NCBI GenBank assembly: GCA_905116865.2
Contig: CAJHNH020000794.1
Coordinates: forward strand, 1 to 64,000
Direction of reading: 5' to 3'
DNA: 64,000 nucleotides
DNA from: Candidula unifasciata
Taxonomy: Eukaryota; Mollusca; Gastropoda; Stylommatophora; Geomitridae
This document shows positions 21,318 through 28,979 of the stretch, piece by piece. How positions within the stretch are numbered: position 1 is the stretch's first letter; the number at the start of each line of letters is the position of its first letter. The position numbers and the translations under genes were made by a program. The notes beneath the pieces are model-generated. The model did no database searches and was not told where the DNA came from. It worked only from the letters and a program-made list of their open reading frames with translations.

Positions 21318-23470
21318 GTCGTTGCTGTCGATTTGTAGAGAATTGGCGGTTAGTGTGTCGGTAAAGGTGGTAGTGTCACCACGAAAGGTGGTAGTTGTTG
21401 TGAGAGGAAAGGTGGTAGTTGTAGTGTCGGCAAAGGTGGTAGTTGTGGTGTCAGGAAATGTCGTGATGGTGATGAAGATAATCAGAGTGGTACTTATGAT
21501 GTTGATAATGAAGTTGTTATGATAATAATACCTGCCTATTTTTGTGGCTATGGTGGTGATGATGATGATGATGATGACGATTTCGACGATGAAGATCACT
21601 ATGATGACTATGACTACTGTGATAAAGAAGATGATAAACGTGTCTAAAAATCGCTGATCAGCCAATAAGGTGCCATCCTATGATGAAGTTTTGCAATGGA
21701 TCTTCAAAACGTCTTGTTTGTCGCCCTGGACAAATATTCACCGATACTGACGTTGATCTATTCTCGATGTTGTCCTCTCAATTGTATCATGTCTACCTCT
21801 TGCTCACTTTTCGTTAACGTTTACCTCCATTGTGGTTTTGAAAAATGAAAAAAATACATTCAACTATAAGTAGGAAGAAACTTCACAGGGGAGCATGATT
21901 TCATGAGGCTCAGGGTTGATTTTCTCCTGCTGCACGTATTACCGGATGTTCTCGGACACGGACAAGACGAAATTGGTGACTGCAAAAGGTACTGTGAGAT
22001 ACGAAGTTTATTTACATAGTCGTTGAGGTTTCATAATTAGAGCAGTCAGCTTACCTGGACGACCAAGTGGCAAGCTTACGGTTGGTTTATCGGACACATG
22101 TTAGACATTGTGGGCAGATGGCAGAGGGACACTGGCAGACAATTCGGACACGATGGACTTTAAAGGATAAGATTTTATTTTCCACTAGAAACCCGGACCA
22201 TCCCCTAGGACGTTCTGTTGTGTCCAGAGCCAGCTCTAGGCCCTCTCAGCAGCCTCGCACAGTTATTTTAATGCTCGTTTGCGCTCATTTCCTCGCAAGC
22301 CTAGTTGTTTAATCACATTGTACATGGAAGTGAAAACGAGACCTCTTGCGCCTACCTCGATGGTGAAGATTCTTACTGTGTACGCTTCGTCTCTCCTTAG
22401 AACAGTTGCTAAGTCACTGTACTTCTCGAGCTTGTACATGTGGCTTTCGTCCATTCACGTCTCATATGGCACTGTCAGCTCGATCAGGATGGGTTGACGT
22501 TTCTCCGCAGAGTGTGGGACTATGTCGGGTCGCAGGCCAGTCTTCCGGATTAACTCAGGGCACCAGTGAAAGTCCCACCTGACGGGTCGCTGAGCGAATG
22601 ACAAAAGACAGTGAGGCTCCTACTAGAGACAACATGCAGGTATTTTTTTTTTCATCTACTTCAAGAAAAGGAAAGAAGACGCTGAAGAACTGAACTAAAT
22701 CAGCTCCTAATAATAGTAGAAGTGGGTTTAAAACAAAGAAACAAACAAGCTGTCCGGTATCTTACTCCTGCAGCGATATCTGCAAGCGGAAATTCTAGAA
22801 TGTGAATATGGACTGAAATTCTGTGACAGCCCCTCGTACCCAAAGGGGTGTGTGTTGGTGATGCGTCGAAGTACATGTGTTTGTGAAGCAATTCGCTGCG
22901 TCACTTGTGAGTGGCAGGTTCGGTTTCAAGATTGATAACTAAAGCTTTTGATTTAATTGTCGTTTAGTGTTTCCTATGTTCCTTGTTCGCATTTGCATCA
23001 TTTCCGTATGTATCGAATGCTGATGAATGCTTCCTATCAGCAACGTTTATTATGTCTCTCGAGATTTTGGTCTCGTAAAGCTGACTATTTCCGCTTTCTA
23101 CTTTGGATCGACAATTTTCAAAACGAACAACGAAAAATTGCTAACCTCGTATCTTTAGATATTCATCCAGTGGCACATTATCCAGGCGGAGAGCAGAATC
23201 CAGTTTGATGAGAAACCCTCGGCTAGCCCTGCAGTCTTGGCGCGCTTTCTGCCACGTTAGCAGCTGCTCGGTCACGCGGACACACAGCTTCTGGTGGGTC
23301 ACGTCGGAGCTGGAGGCAGCGGCTGGGGTCCAGCCGTTGGGGCAGATAACTGTGCCGTTGTTGGAGAGTTTAGGCTTGTGGTCATTACTAGCTTGAGATG
23401 GTAAGGCACTGGAGACCAACACCAACATGAGTCCTGGGGAGAAACAAAGGTTGACGAGGACGGTAAACAT
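1196..23470 (-). CDS. CTLD-mucin-CTLD secreted glycoprotein gene (six-exon model)
   Basis: This is the one convincing host gene. I joined six minus-strand exons (23470-23146, 20756-20666, 14316-14034, 11799-8028, 4699-4514, 1356-1196). All five introns have GT..AG ends and the phases fit (1, 2, 0, 1, 1), giving 1605 codons plus a stop. Predicted order: signal peptide (1 to about 27), divergent C-type lectin-like domain (about 41-180), RTRR site (186-189), Thr/Ser/Pro mucin region (about 234-1480), second CTLD (about 1494-1597). No transmembrane segment is visible, so it is likely secreted or cut short. CTLD proteins bind sugars or other ligands outside cells, and in molluscs many act in mucus or immunity. 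Neither CTLD shows an EPN or QPD sugar-binding motif, so calcium-dependent sugar binding is not predicted. The function is inferred. The 3' end could continue beyond the window through a donor at 1212. I do not recognise a named orthologue. Confidence 0.8.
1385..1740 (+). pseudogene. Decayed ORF ending in a zinc-finger-like motif
   Basis: On the plus strand, inside intron 5 of the lectin gene, a broken frame reads CGYDFSNEVATQYHNHRSAE and later CTYCE-stop-FFLTRAGFASHTRHRH. The last part fits C-x2-C-x12-H-x4-H with RAG-x2-SH, a zinc-finger pattern I associate with the ends of some retrotransposon proteins. In-frame stops (including one inside the finger) make it a relic. The family is not identified. 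Confidence 0.35.
2040..2280 (+). mobile_element. tRNA-derived SINE-like sequence
   Basis: The segment has an A-box-like GTAGCGTAATAGTCAGCA and, about 35 bp on, a B-box-like AGTTCGAATGCC, the spacing of a tRNA-derived RNA polymerase III promoter. The flanks do not fold as a tRNA, so a SINE is more likely than a tRNA gene. Confidence 0.4.
2290..2990. other. Intronic sequence without recognised feature
   Basis: Part of intron 5 of the lectin gene. No exon, repeat or transposon signature was recognised here on either strand. Confidence 0.5.
2995..3765. repeat. GAA.TTC microsatellite, about 750 bp
   Basis: A TTC repeat on the plus strand, so GAA on the sense strand of the lectin gene, inside intron 5. 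It is interrupted by GCT blocks at about 3243-3292 and 3603-3626 and by a CTC/TAT patch at about 3420-3510. Open frames here (poly-Ser, poly-Leu, poly-Phe) are artefacts. Confidence 0.98.
3884..4509. repeat. 30-bp minisatellite, about 21 copies
   Basis: The unit is AACTAACCCCTGGCACACCC plus AGTGTGGCAC. Copies are nearly identical, with CCC/CTA variants in the middle. It abuts the 5' splice site of exon 5. On the gene's sense strand each unit carries GGGTTAGT, close to a splice donor, and CACAC-CCA-GTGTG can form a small hairpin. Confidence 0.97.
4514..4699 (-). CDS. Exon 5: N-terminal half of CTLD2
   Basis: Acceptor TTTCTTTCTCAG at 4700 and donor CCCCAG|GTACGG at 4513, phase 1 in and out. 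Residues 1491-1553 contain the classic C-type lectin opening: C1494-x3-W (CDRNW), C1507-Y (RCYKP), then A-x4-C (ARQNC, C1524) and a SLATVD segment equivalent to the family's A-x-L-A-x-V. An N-glycosylation site (NIT) is at 1541. A single G left over from exon 4 completes the first codon, confirming the join. The 30-bp satellite of intron 5 starts about 4 nt into the intron. Confidence 0.85.
4780..5205. other. Intron 4 sequence without recognised feature
   Basis: Unique-looking intronic sequence between exon 5 and the next array. It holds a T run at 4980 and nothing else that I recognise. Confidence 0.4.
5215..5800. repeat. 30-bp minisatellite in intron 4, about 19 copies
   Basis: The unit is CCTGTATGTATGTCTAGTGG plus TAATAGAACG. 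The central units are almost identical and the units at both ends are diverged, as expected for an array homogenised from the middle. Confidence 0.97.
6780..7003 (+). pseudogene. 3' end of an I-clade (nimbus-like) LINE
   Basis: Plus-strand fragments GMVCRDSGRYSTLKEKYR and HAWECPECRHFNS-stop match the C-terminal end seen in the other copies of this family in the window (for example 63230-63600). Frameshifts separate the two pieces. It lies in intron 4 of the lectin gene, in antisense orientation. Confidence 0.55.
7683..7738. repeat. GT microsatellite
   Basis: Two short GT runs separated by TATGTGTCAATG, in intron 4. Confidence 0.9.
8028..11799 (-). CDS. Exon 4: giant mucin exon
   Basis: A single 3772-nt exon (acceptor ATCTACAG at 11800, donor TTTAG|GTAAGC at 8027), phase 0 in and phase 1 out. 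It encodes residues 234-1490, dominated by Thr, Ser, Pro and Val with almost no Cys or aromatic residues, as in densely O-glycosylated mucin stalks. It holds seven 18-residue repeats (DTSDPQIPVNNSLSVDLT type, 54 bp, about 11430-11780), about 27 repeats of 14 residues (DIPVVTTTDLPRST type, 42 bp, about 9510-10660), a Thr run near 9130-9170, and scattered N-x-S/T sites. The end (LNHCEEEHASVCV) has the only nearby cysteines and is acidic. If intron 4 were retained, translation would stop three codons later at 8017, giving a form without CTLD2. Confidence 0.85.
9510..10660 (-). repeat. 42-bp coding minisatellite in the mucin exon
   Basis: About 27 units of 42 bp encode the 14-residue mucin repeat. 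About eight consecutive units (roughly 9985-10320) are identical at nucleotide level. The units nearest both ends are diverged (NVPAVTVTDLYRST variants on the upstream side). The period is a multiple of three, so copy number can change without breaking the frame. Confidence 0.95.
11430..11780 (-). repeat. 54-bp coding minisatellite in the mucin exon, 7 copies
   Basis: Seven near-identical 54-bp units at the start of exon 4 encode 18-residue repeats with an N-N-S glycosylation site in each. Confidence 0.95.
12175..12460. repeat. Dispersed repeat, copy 1
   Basis: It shares CTTCTTC, GCGTTC, the block CTCTAGTGGAAAGTTCT and GCAGACTGT with 41220-41370, in the same order. It is an unclassified dispersed repeat in intron 3. 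Confidence 0.45.
12525..13240. repeat. 33-bp minisatellite in intron 3
   Basis: The unit is CCCTCTATGTTGACCATCCT plus ACATGTTGATCGG. The array is regular at about 12690-13130, with shorter and longer variants on both flanks. Confidence 0.97.
13855..14017. repeat. 19-bp minisatellite next to the exon 3 donor
   Basis: The unit is ATAATAAACATTGAAACAG, about 8 to 9 copies. It ends about 16 nt from the exon 3 splice donor. Confidence 0.95.
14034..14316 (-). CDS. Exon 3: end of CTLD1 and basic linker
   Basis: Acceptor ACTTAAACAG at 14317 and donor CAG|GTAGTA at 14033, entering in phase 2 and leaving in phase 0. It encodes residues 139-233. The first part (DWKFNLDSFKRNADTCG, C165) looks like the C-terminal half of a CTLD. 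The two cysteines that normally follow in a canonical CTLD are absent, and the sequence runs into an acidic stretch (HDDDSAE) and then an Arg-rich linker with RTRR at 186-189, a minimal proprotein-convertase motif. The linker (SLRARLDQRQRG) then leads to the mucin exon. Either CTLD1 is degenerate or it is a truncated variant. A 19-bp satellite begins about 16 nt after the donor. Confidence 0.75.
14870..14956. repeat. CA and TA microsatellite
   Basis: ACACAC/ACATAC repeats followed by a TA run, in intron 2. Confidence 0.9.
15050..15870. other. Intron 2 sequence without recognised feature
   Basis: No lectin motifs, transposon motifs or arrays were recognised in this stretch. Confidence 0.4.
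15885..16125 (-). mobile_element. tRNA-derived SINE, minus strand
   Basis: On the minus strand, GTAGCCATGGCGTTGGCGGC resembles an A-box region and CTTGGGTTCGCGTTCTGA a B box. Downstream lies GTGGGTACCTGGTGCAGTCC and a run ending in AAATAAAAACGAC, which I take as the SINE body and tail. The right arm resembles a tRNA head but is not a functional tRNA. Confidence 0.5.
17064..17928. mobile_element. SPIN-like hAT MITE with internal array
   Basis: The left end CAGTGGTTCTCAACCT matches the inverted right end CAGTGGCCCTCAACCT at 14 of 16 positions. The flanking 8-bp target duplication is ACCTAATG (17056-17063) against GCCTAATG (17929-17936), 7 of 8. Internal text (GGTCGC pairs, CACAACATGAGGAACTG, GGCATTAGGAAGGTTGAG) resembles my recollection of the SPIN family of hAT elements. 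There is no transposase. The interior is expanded by the 31-bp array listed separately. It lies in intron 2 of the lectin gene. Confidence 0.8.
17205..17905. repeat. 31-bp minisatellite inside the hAT element, about 22 copies
   Basis: The unit is GGTCGCCACAACATGAGGGA plus ACTGTATTAAA, with GGATCGCC and shortened variants. It is the subterminal sequence of the transposon, amplified in tandem. Confidence 0.95.
18120..18310 (+). mobile_element. tRNA-derived SINE-like sequence
   Basis: GTTGTAGCCCAGTGGCTGGA (A-box-like) is followed about 35 bp later by TTTGGTTCAAATCGG (B-box-like). The spacing fits a polymerase III promoter of a SINE. Confidence 0.5.
18655..18990 (-). pseudogene. LINE C-terminal tail
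   Basis: On the minus strand the three frames give pieces of a LINE C-terminus: LFLGHIMRRETLENILTTGK, then GRGRPREMMLDGLKRWHGG, then TRDRDLWRRMSAYTSWQGT. Two frameshifts separate them. The ending matches the fragment at 57880-58105, so both come from one family. Confidence 0.7.
19062..20655. repeat. 27-bp minisatellite in intron 2, about 59 copies
   Basis: The unit is TCCAGAGAGAAGTATGGAGA plus ATGTGTG. It fills the start of intron 2 right after the exon 2 donor. Units divide into AGAAGTATGGAG, AGGTATGGAG and AGTATGTAG types that alternate in the 19.9-20.6 kb part. Long open frames on both strands are artefacts of the period of 27. Confidence 0.98.
20666..20756 (-). CDS. Exon 2: core of CTLD1
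   Basis: A short exon bounded by the acceptor TGTCTGACAG at 20757 and the donor GG|GTGAGG at 20665. It encodes residues 109-139, including VWTGM, equivalent to the WIGL motif of C-type lectins, and LMWDD, equivalent to the W-x-W-D segment before loop 2. It enters in phase 1 and leaves in phase 2, matching exons 1 and 3. The 27-bp satellite of intron 2 begins about 10-15 nt after the donor. The matching frame and lectin motifs make this exon convincing although only 91 nt long. Confidence 0.8.
21097..21316. repeat. CT tract and inverted GA tract
   Basis: A CT run at 21097-21172 and a GA run at about 21252-21316 face each other, separated by about 80 bp, and could pair as a long hairpin. Confidence 0.95.
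21355..21600. repeat. 24-bp short array and GAT microsatellite
   Basis: About four 24-bp units containing AAAGGTGGTAGTTGT lie at 21362-21465, followed by degenerate GAT/GATGAT repeats. Confidence 0.8.
22230..22560 (-). pseudogene. Fragment with PD-(D/E)xK-like motif of a transposable element
   Basis: Minus-strand translation gives CPELIRKTGLRPDIVPHSAE then ILIELTVPYET, a stop, and SHMYKLEKYSDLATVLRRDE followed by IEVGARGLV. The spacing RPDI...IELTVP resembles the PD-(D/E)xK nuclease fold found in retroelement-associated C-terminal domains that I have seen widely in animal genomes. One in-frame stop is present. The element class is inferred. It lies in intron 1 of the lectin gene. Confidence 0.55.
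22570..23140. other. Intron 1 sequence without recognised feature
   Basis: Nothing recognised apart from a T run at 22645. Confidence 0.4.
23146..23470 (-). CDS. Exon 1: signal peptide and start of CTLD1
   Basis: The ATG at 23470-23468 is preceded in frame by a TGA three codons upstream and sits in a GCC-ATG context, so this start is well supported. Residues 1 to about 27 are a hydrophobic signal peptide (core LMLVLVSSAL, then a likely cleavage near PSQA). An NGT glycosylation site lies at 38-40. CTLD1 begins at C43 (CPNGW) and continues through C63 and C80, with the family pattern W-x2-A-x3-C (WQKARQDC). The exon ends at 23146 in CGAG followed by GTTAGC, phase 1, which fits exon 2. The window upstream of the start has no obvious TATA box, and a GTA trinucleotide array begins about 200 bp upstream. 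Confidence 0.8.
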
Positions 23471-23667
23471 GGCTGTTCACTAATGTAGATAAAAGTGAAT
23501 CAAAAGCACTGGAACCTGGGGGTTCAAGCCCTTGAGCGCCCGAAACTGAAACGGCTTTTTTTAAACCTTTTTTAACCATGTCTGTTGTTGAAACATTTCT
23601 TATCATTTCAAGTATATACCTACTTTTAACTGAGCACCTAAACGATGTATTAATAATAACAGTATCA

Positions 23668-23945
<278 letters not shown>

Positions 23946-23989
23946 TAGTAGCAATATGTCTTTTGTTTTAATATGTTTTTGGCCCACGG

Positions 23990-25285
23990 AGTCTCAGAGC
24001 TTCCCTCTTTAACTCTAACGCAATATTAACTTGCATGGAAATTAAAAGCTGCATTAAAAATGAGAATCATCAGATGTTTCGGGTACTAAACAATGCTAAA
24101 GGGGTGGAGACCTGTACAATCAATAAGCAATTAAAATGTCGAACTGAAGCTGTGGCTGTGGATATATAAATCAATAGGCAATTCCTGGAAACCAAAAACA
24201 ATCAAGGTTATGGGTTAGGAAAAGACCGCGAATTAAAATAGTTTATTTCGGCCACATTAAATGACAGAACACTCTTATTAAAAACCACACCGGGGAAAAT
24301 GTTTACGGACATCAAGCAGGAAGTATACAATGATACAAGTAGAGGGATTGCATCGAGAGAACTGGGACGATTGACAGCGTATTTTTGGAGATCTATTGAA
24401 TCCAGCAATTAAGGTAATATCGCACAGTGAATAACAGACCAGCACTGCTCTTTTCATGCAGCAGATTCTACAGCAGGTTTTGTTCCAGCCGTTTTGATGT
24501 TACTTTTCCTTTGGAGTAAACAAGGCAGGGATCGTGAAACAAGGGAAACACTTGGTCTCTACAATATCTCTTAGGCTGTGAACTTTGGAGAGGAGGAATT
24601 TCCTCTCAGATCTCAATGTGGCTGCTGTGATTTCTACACATCTCTATAAAACAGTATAACTGTGTCGTTTGGACAGACAGAAACATGCACAACAACAAAT
24701 AACCAACTAGCGGACGACAAGAAAAGTAAGGCATTAATACAGGAGGGATATAAACAACAAGCATGATACGTTGTGTGGTCTAGACTGGCAAATAATGACG
24801 AGTCTCAGAAATAACCCTACAACATGACCTGGAAAAAAGCCCGGCGAAGCAAGTCTATGCTGTCAAGCTAGGAGACATTATAGCTTCACATGGAGATTGT
24901 CAGCCGAAGTCTACCTCGAGATGGCTGCTGCACCAGAGGTCTGTGCGTGCATGGGAATGTCAAGTGGGCAATTAGGACAGTCGTGAACCATAATGTTTTA
25001 CTACAGAAAGTTGACAGCTCGTTAACATCCCACGTAAAAGTTATATCTAGGAAGTATGCCTATGTCTTCACACGAAGGACGATAAACAAAGCAATCATAT
25101 ATAGTTGTATTCCTATTGCTAGCGTTATGTGACGTGGCTTGTCTTTTATGTACATTCTATTTCAGGAATTATAAAATGGCACTTCCTTTTCAAGTATTTG
25201 CATTTTTAAAACCTGACTACGCGCCCCGAGGAAACGTTTTTTTTTTTTTTTTTCAGCATTATTAGTGGTAGTGAACTCGTAAGAG
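23990..25285. other. No recognised feature
   Basis: AT-rich sequence with only short open frames. No transposon or exon motif was recognised. Confidence 0.4.
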
Positions 25286-25289
25286 GTCC

Positions 25290-25525
25290 TAATGGTCGGT
25301 GTCTATTACTTCAGCGTCGCGAACGCACTTCATAATGCCGCGGTCCCGGGTTCGATCCCAGCTGTAGGCGTTTTGCAGCAAACCGTCTTGCGTTGTTTTC
25401 ACAACGGTATGGAGAGTTGACCGTTTAGTGGTAATGGCAAACTACTGATCGTAAATGTGCCTTCAAACACCACAACAGCCAACTAATGCTAGGGTTGGTT
25501 CTGCAACGCCCTGTAAAGGAAATGC
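25290..25525 (+). mobile_element. tRNA-derived SINE, family A, copy 1
   Basis: GCGTCGCGAACGCACTTCAT is followed by the B box GGTTCGATCCC (25349-25359), then the body AGAGTTGACCG, GGCAAACTACTG and the end GGGTTGGTTCTGCAACGCCC. The same order occurs at 54250-54450 and, inverted, at 37012-37262 and 54708-54930. Confidence 0.75.
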
Positions 25526-25565
25526 AACTAACTTAATGCTTTTTCAATGTCGCCAGACAGCAGAG

Positions 25566-25680
25566 CACCCACCCCCCTGGTCTTAGACTTGCCCTCATCT
25601 TGTACACCCCTCTGGTCTTAGACTTGCCCACATCTTGTACACCCCTCTGGTCTTAGAATTGCCCGCATCTTGTACATCTC
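25566..25680. repeat. 35-bp repeat, 3 copies
   Basis: The unit is CCCCTCTGGTCTTAGACTTG plus CCCACATCTTGTACA. Confidence 0.85.
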
Positions 25681-25699
25681 TATGTAAATGAGATAATTT

Positions 25700-26345
25700 C
25701 AAATTGTTGGACTTTTCTCCATAAGTAAATAGTCCTTCTTTTGTACTTGTGTGTCAAGATGTCGGGATAAGTACTCAATTCGTTCCTAAATCTATTGGGA
25801 GTTAGTTTTGTAATGAATTCACTCACAAGTAAGAGATGTCTATGGGTAAGGAAGCCTTTTGTCCAGGGCCAAACTACCGCTTTATTGCGCGTAGGGAATC
25901 CTCCCCGCTTCTAACGTGGGGTAACTTTGAATGTTTGCTTCATTCTCGACTTTACTTTCAGAGCTAGCGGACGGCCAAACGCCTTTTCTATAAACTCTGT
26001 CAGTATCTTTTTGAAAGTCTCCATTTCACCCGGGAACTTCAGAGGAGCATGGGATGTATGCTGACTCCTCTGTAGGCTCAGTCAGGATCATAACCCACAA
26101 ATATTCCAATCACTGCGTTTAGATAGAGACAAGCTATCATCTAACACCTAACCAGTTCTAGTCTAGCAATACCTGTAAACACAAAAGGCGGAAAAGAGAC
26201 TTATGGTGTCCCATTAAACAGATGTCAGCTGATGCAGATTCATCGTCATCCCGTGCCACCAACACAGAGGACACGCCATGGCCAACCAAACACTTAAAAC
26301 AGATAACATTGTTGTTTAACTTTGTTTTAAAGAAATCTATCCCTA
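25700..26345. other. No recognised feature
   Basis: Only short open frames, with no recognisable motif on either strand. Confidence 0.4.
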
Positions 26346-26349
26346 TCGA

Positions 26350-26350
26350 A

Positions 26351-26441
<91 letters not shown>
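26350..26441. repeat. TA microsatellite
   Basis: About 90 bp of alternating TA with one AAT interruption. Confidence 0.97.
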
Positions 26442-26444
<3 letters not shown>

Positions 26445-26447
<3 letters not shown>

Positions 26448-27890
26448 ATATTCAAGTGAACAGGACAGATAATTGGGGTTGCCTAGTACCCAGTGACAAT
26501 TTATCTCACGAACTACTGGCTAACATCATGTTTAACACTACAAATGGTGCATTATTCCATATGACTGCAGGAGAGGAGCAAGTCAAGCACTGCGGCTGAG
26601 TATTCTGTGTGGTTACTTGAGGTGCAGATATCCTAAAACGTGTGCCCATCACTACTATTAACCAGTTACAAGATCAGGATGAGCACAACAGTAGCTGTTG
26701 GTAGATCAAGGAGTCATTCATGACCGATGCAGTTCTTGATTCCATACTGTCCTGATCCTTAGATCATTCTGCAATATCATTTCTTTGAGATTCTTTACTT
26801 TTGCTGCACTGGTTACATCATTCTTTGTTATATTGAATGCAACTTGTTGGTGTCCAGTGTTTCAAAGTTCTCTTTGGTTAGTTCTGTGTGCGTGAATTGT
26901 TCCATTTTTAGATTTCAATTTACACTGTGTATTATATTTTGACTACGATAGACTTGCTATCTGATCTGGGAAGTTTTACAAGTGGTGAGGAGGTCGGGCC
27001 AAGTTGTGCCCAGGTATCATTATTTTTGCAGTAGGAATTTAAATTTGAGTTGCTTCACCCCTGAAGTGATGTTAGATGATCGTTGGAGCTACGGAGTGCC
27101 TTCTCGACCAGTGCGAGCCACCATCTAACATTAAGTCACTTCAGAGTGTCTTTGATTACTAGGGTAAACCCTAATATAGACAAAGCGACATACGCGTCAT
27201 GTTACAGTCAGCCAACAGAGCTGTGGAGGAAAGGGGTCAGCGAGAAAGCAGACCGTTTGTCTGTCCAGACATTAGAAATTTACCGTGTTTGAGAGAGGCA
27301 TTAAAGTCAGAGCCAGTTAGGACCATGGATACAATTTTCCTCGCCAAAGCAACTGTCAGGTTGCGTAATGCCAGACGCTCTGACACAGAGAAAACATTGA
27401 CAGCTTCAGAATCCCCCACCTCCCGTCATACATATTTTATGAGAAAACGGAGCAGGGCCCTGAATTATCGTAGTTTAAAACAATAATAATAATGATAATA
27501 ACAGCCAAATAATAATGTGCTGAATCGGAAGTAAATATAATAATACGGTACACTGTCAATAAGAGAATATAAACCTTTACCGCCTTCCCCAGTGCCGACC
27601 AGGTGTATTGATGAAAGTACTTGCACACAAAACGTTTTCAATAGCCTACGTGTGCGAGAGATGAATAGAAGCGAGTCTTTTTGATGACGATGTTTAGACG
27701 GACACTGAAAACACCTCAATCGTTTTTTTTTTTTTTTCCTTTTTCAGTGATGATTTCTAAAGCAAATGGAGAAAGTGGAGAAGAGATAGAAGTGTGTTCT
27801 ACAACTCTCACTGACATCTTTCTGTCTGCACAGACGATAGCGTCAAATTGTGTTTTACAGAGGCACTGGAATCACAAACAACCGAGGCCA
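26445..27890. other. No recognised feature
   Basis: A 95-codon plus-strand frame at 27199-27486 has no motif that I recognise and no clear splice sites. Treat it as probably non-coding. A T run lies at 27723-27737. Confidence 0.35.
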
Positions 27891-27899
27891 TGCATAAAA

Positions 27900-28345
27900 C
27901 ACTTCTTCTCCATAGTTTCATGTCCTGGCAGTGTTGTAGTTATCACGTGTTGCCCATGTCCACATTTGCGCCAAAAGAAAAGTAACACCAATATGTATGC
28001 AACAAAGCATGCGGCAAAAGAAAAGTAACACCAATATGTTTGCAACAAAGCATGCGGCAAAAGAAAAGTAACACCAATATGTTTGCAACAAAGCATGCGG
28101 CAAAAGAAAAGTAACACCAATATGTATGCAACAAAGCATGCGGCAAAAGAAAAGTAACACCAATATGTTTGCAACAAAGCATGCGGCAAAAGAAAAGTAA
28201 CACCAATATGTTTGCAACAAAGCATGCGGCAAAAGAAAAGTAAGACCAATATGTTTGCAACAAAGCATGCAGCAAAAGAAAAGTAACACCAATATGTATG
28301 CAACAAAGCATGCTGCAACAGCTGTCAGGGATCATAGGAGTAGTC
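27900..28345. repeat. 43-bp minisatellite, about 8 copies, within a dispersed repeat
   Basis: The unit is GCAAAAGAAAAGTAACACCA plus ATATGTTTGCAACAAAGCATGCG. The left flank CTGGCAGTGTTGTAG and the right flank resemble 50400-50560, where the unit occurs once. Confidence 0.95.
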
Positions 28346-28555
28346 TTTTCGGCTATCGAATCTTTTTACCTCATGTTTTTCGAGTCTTCCTCTTTCCAAA
28401 TTTACATTCTGTAGGACATTCATCTCAAGCGTGAGTATCAAACAGCTACACATCCCAGAATCGCCGTTCAACCGTATAGCAGCTATACGTTACAGTTATG
28501 TTGTAGCAGCAGACAACGGTAAGGAGGTCACCTGTAGTCCAACTGACAGCCAAGG

Positions 28556-28879
28556 CTATGGGCCTGACCGTAGCCATCGGCAGTTATAAAGTTTGGCCAT
28601 GGCCTGACCATTGACTGCGCTGTCAAAACATTGCTTCTGAACTGTACGATAGGTCAGACAAGTCGATTCCCCAGTGAGCTCAGTGCATGAAGTCGTTGGC
28701 ACGCTGTGAGATGCCAGGCGAGAGCATGTAAAACCGACTTCTGTTTTACAGTTACTTAGAAATATCTCACCGAAAGGTTTGACATTAAAACAAAGACACC
28801 CTAAAGCATCAGTCAGTAAACTATTTCTCCCACACATTTCTAATGTTAGAACAGCAACCGATATATTAGATACACTCAC
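28556..28879 (-). CDS. Unrecognised open frame with seven or more cysteines
   Basis: A 107-codon minus-strand frame, with CLCFNVKPFGE, SNCKTEVGFTCSRL, TSCTELTGESTCLT and KQCFDSA. An acceptor-like TTTCTAAG lies within it. The cysteine density is unusual for chance, but I recognise no domain and found no partner exon. It may be non-coding. Confidence 0.15.
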   Translation of the reverse strand: MSVSNISVAVLTLEMCGRNSLLTDALGCLCFNVKPFGEIFLSNCKTEVGFTCSRLASHSVPTTSCTELTGESTCLTYRTVQKQCFDSAVNGQAMAKLYNCRWLRSGP

Positions 28880-28938
28880 GTATTTTGTTGTTATACTACA
28901 AGTTATACTACTTCACCGAACTCAAACAAAAAACAAAC

Positions 28939-28940
<2 letters not shown>

Positions 28941-28976
<36 letters not shown>
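28941..28976. repeat. TA microsatellite
   Basis: About 36 bp of alternating AT. Confidence 0.95.
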
Positions 28977-28979
<3 letters not shown>

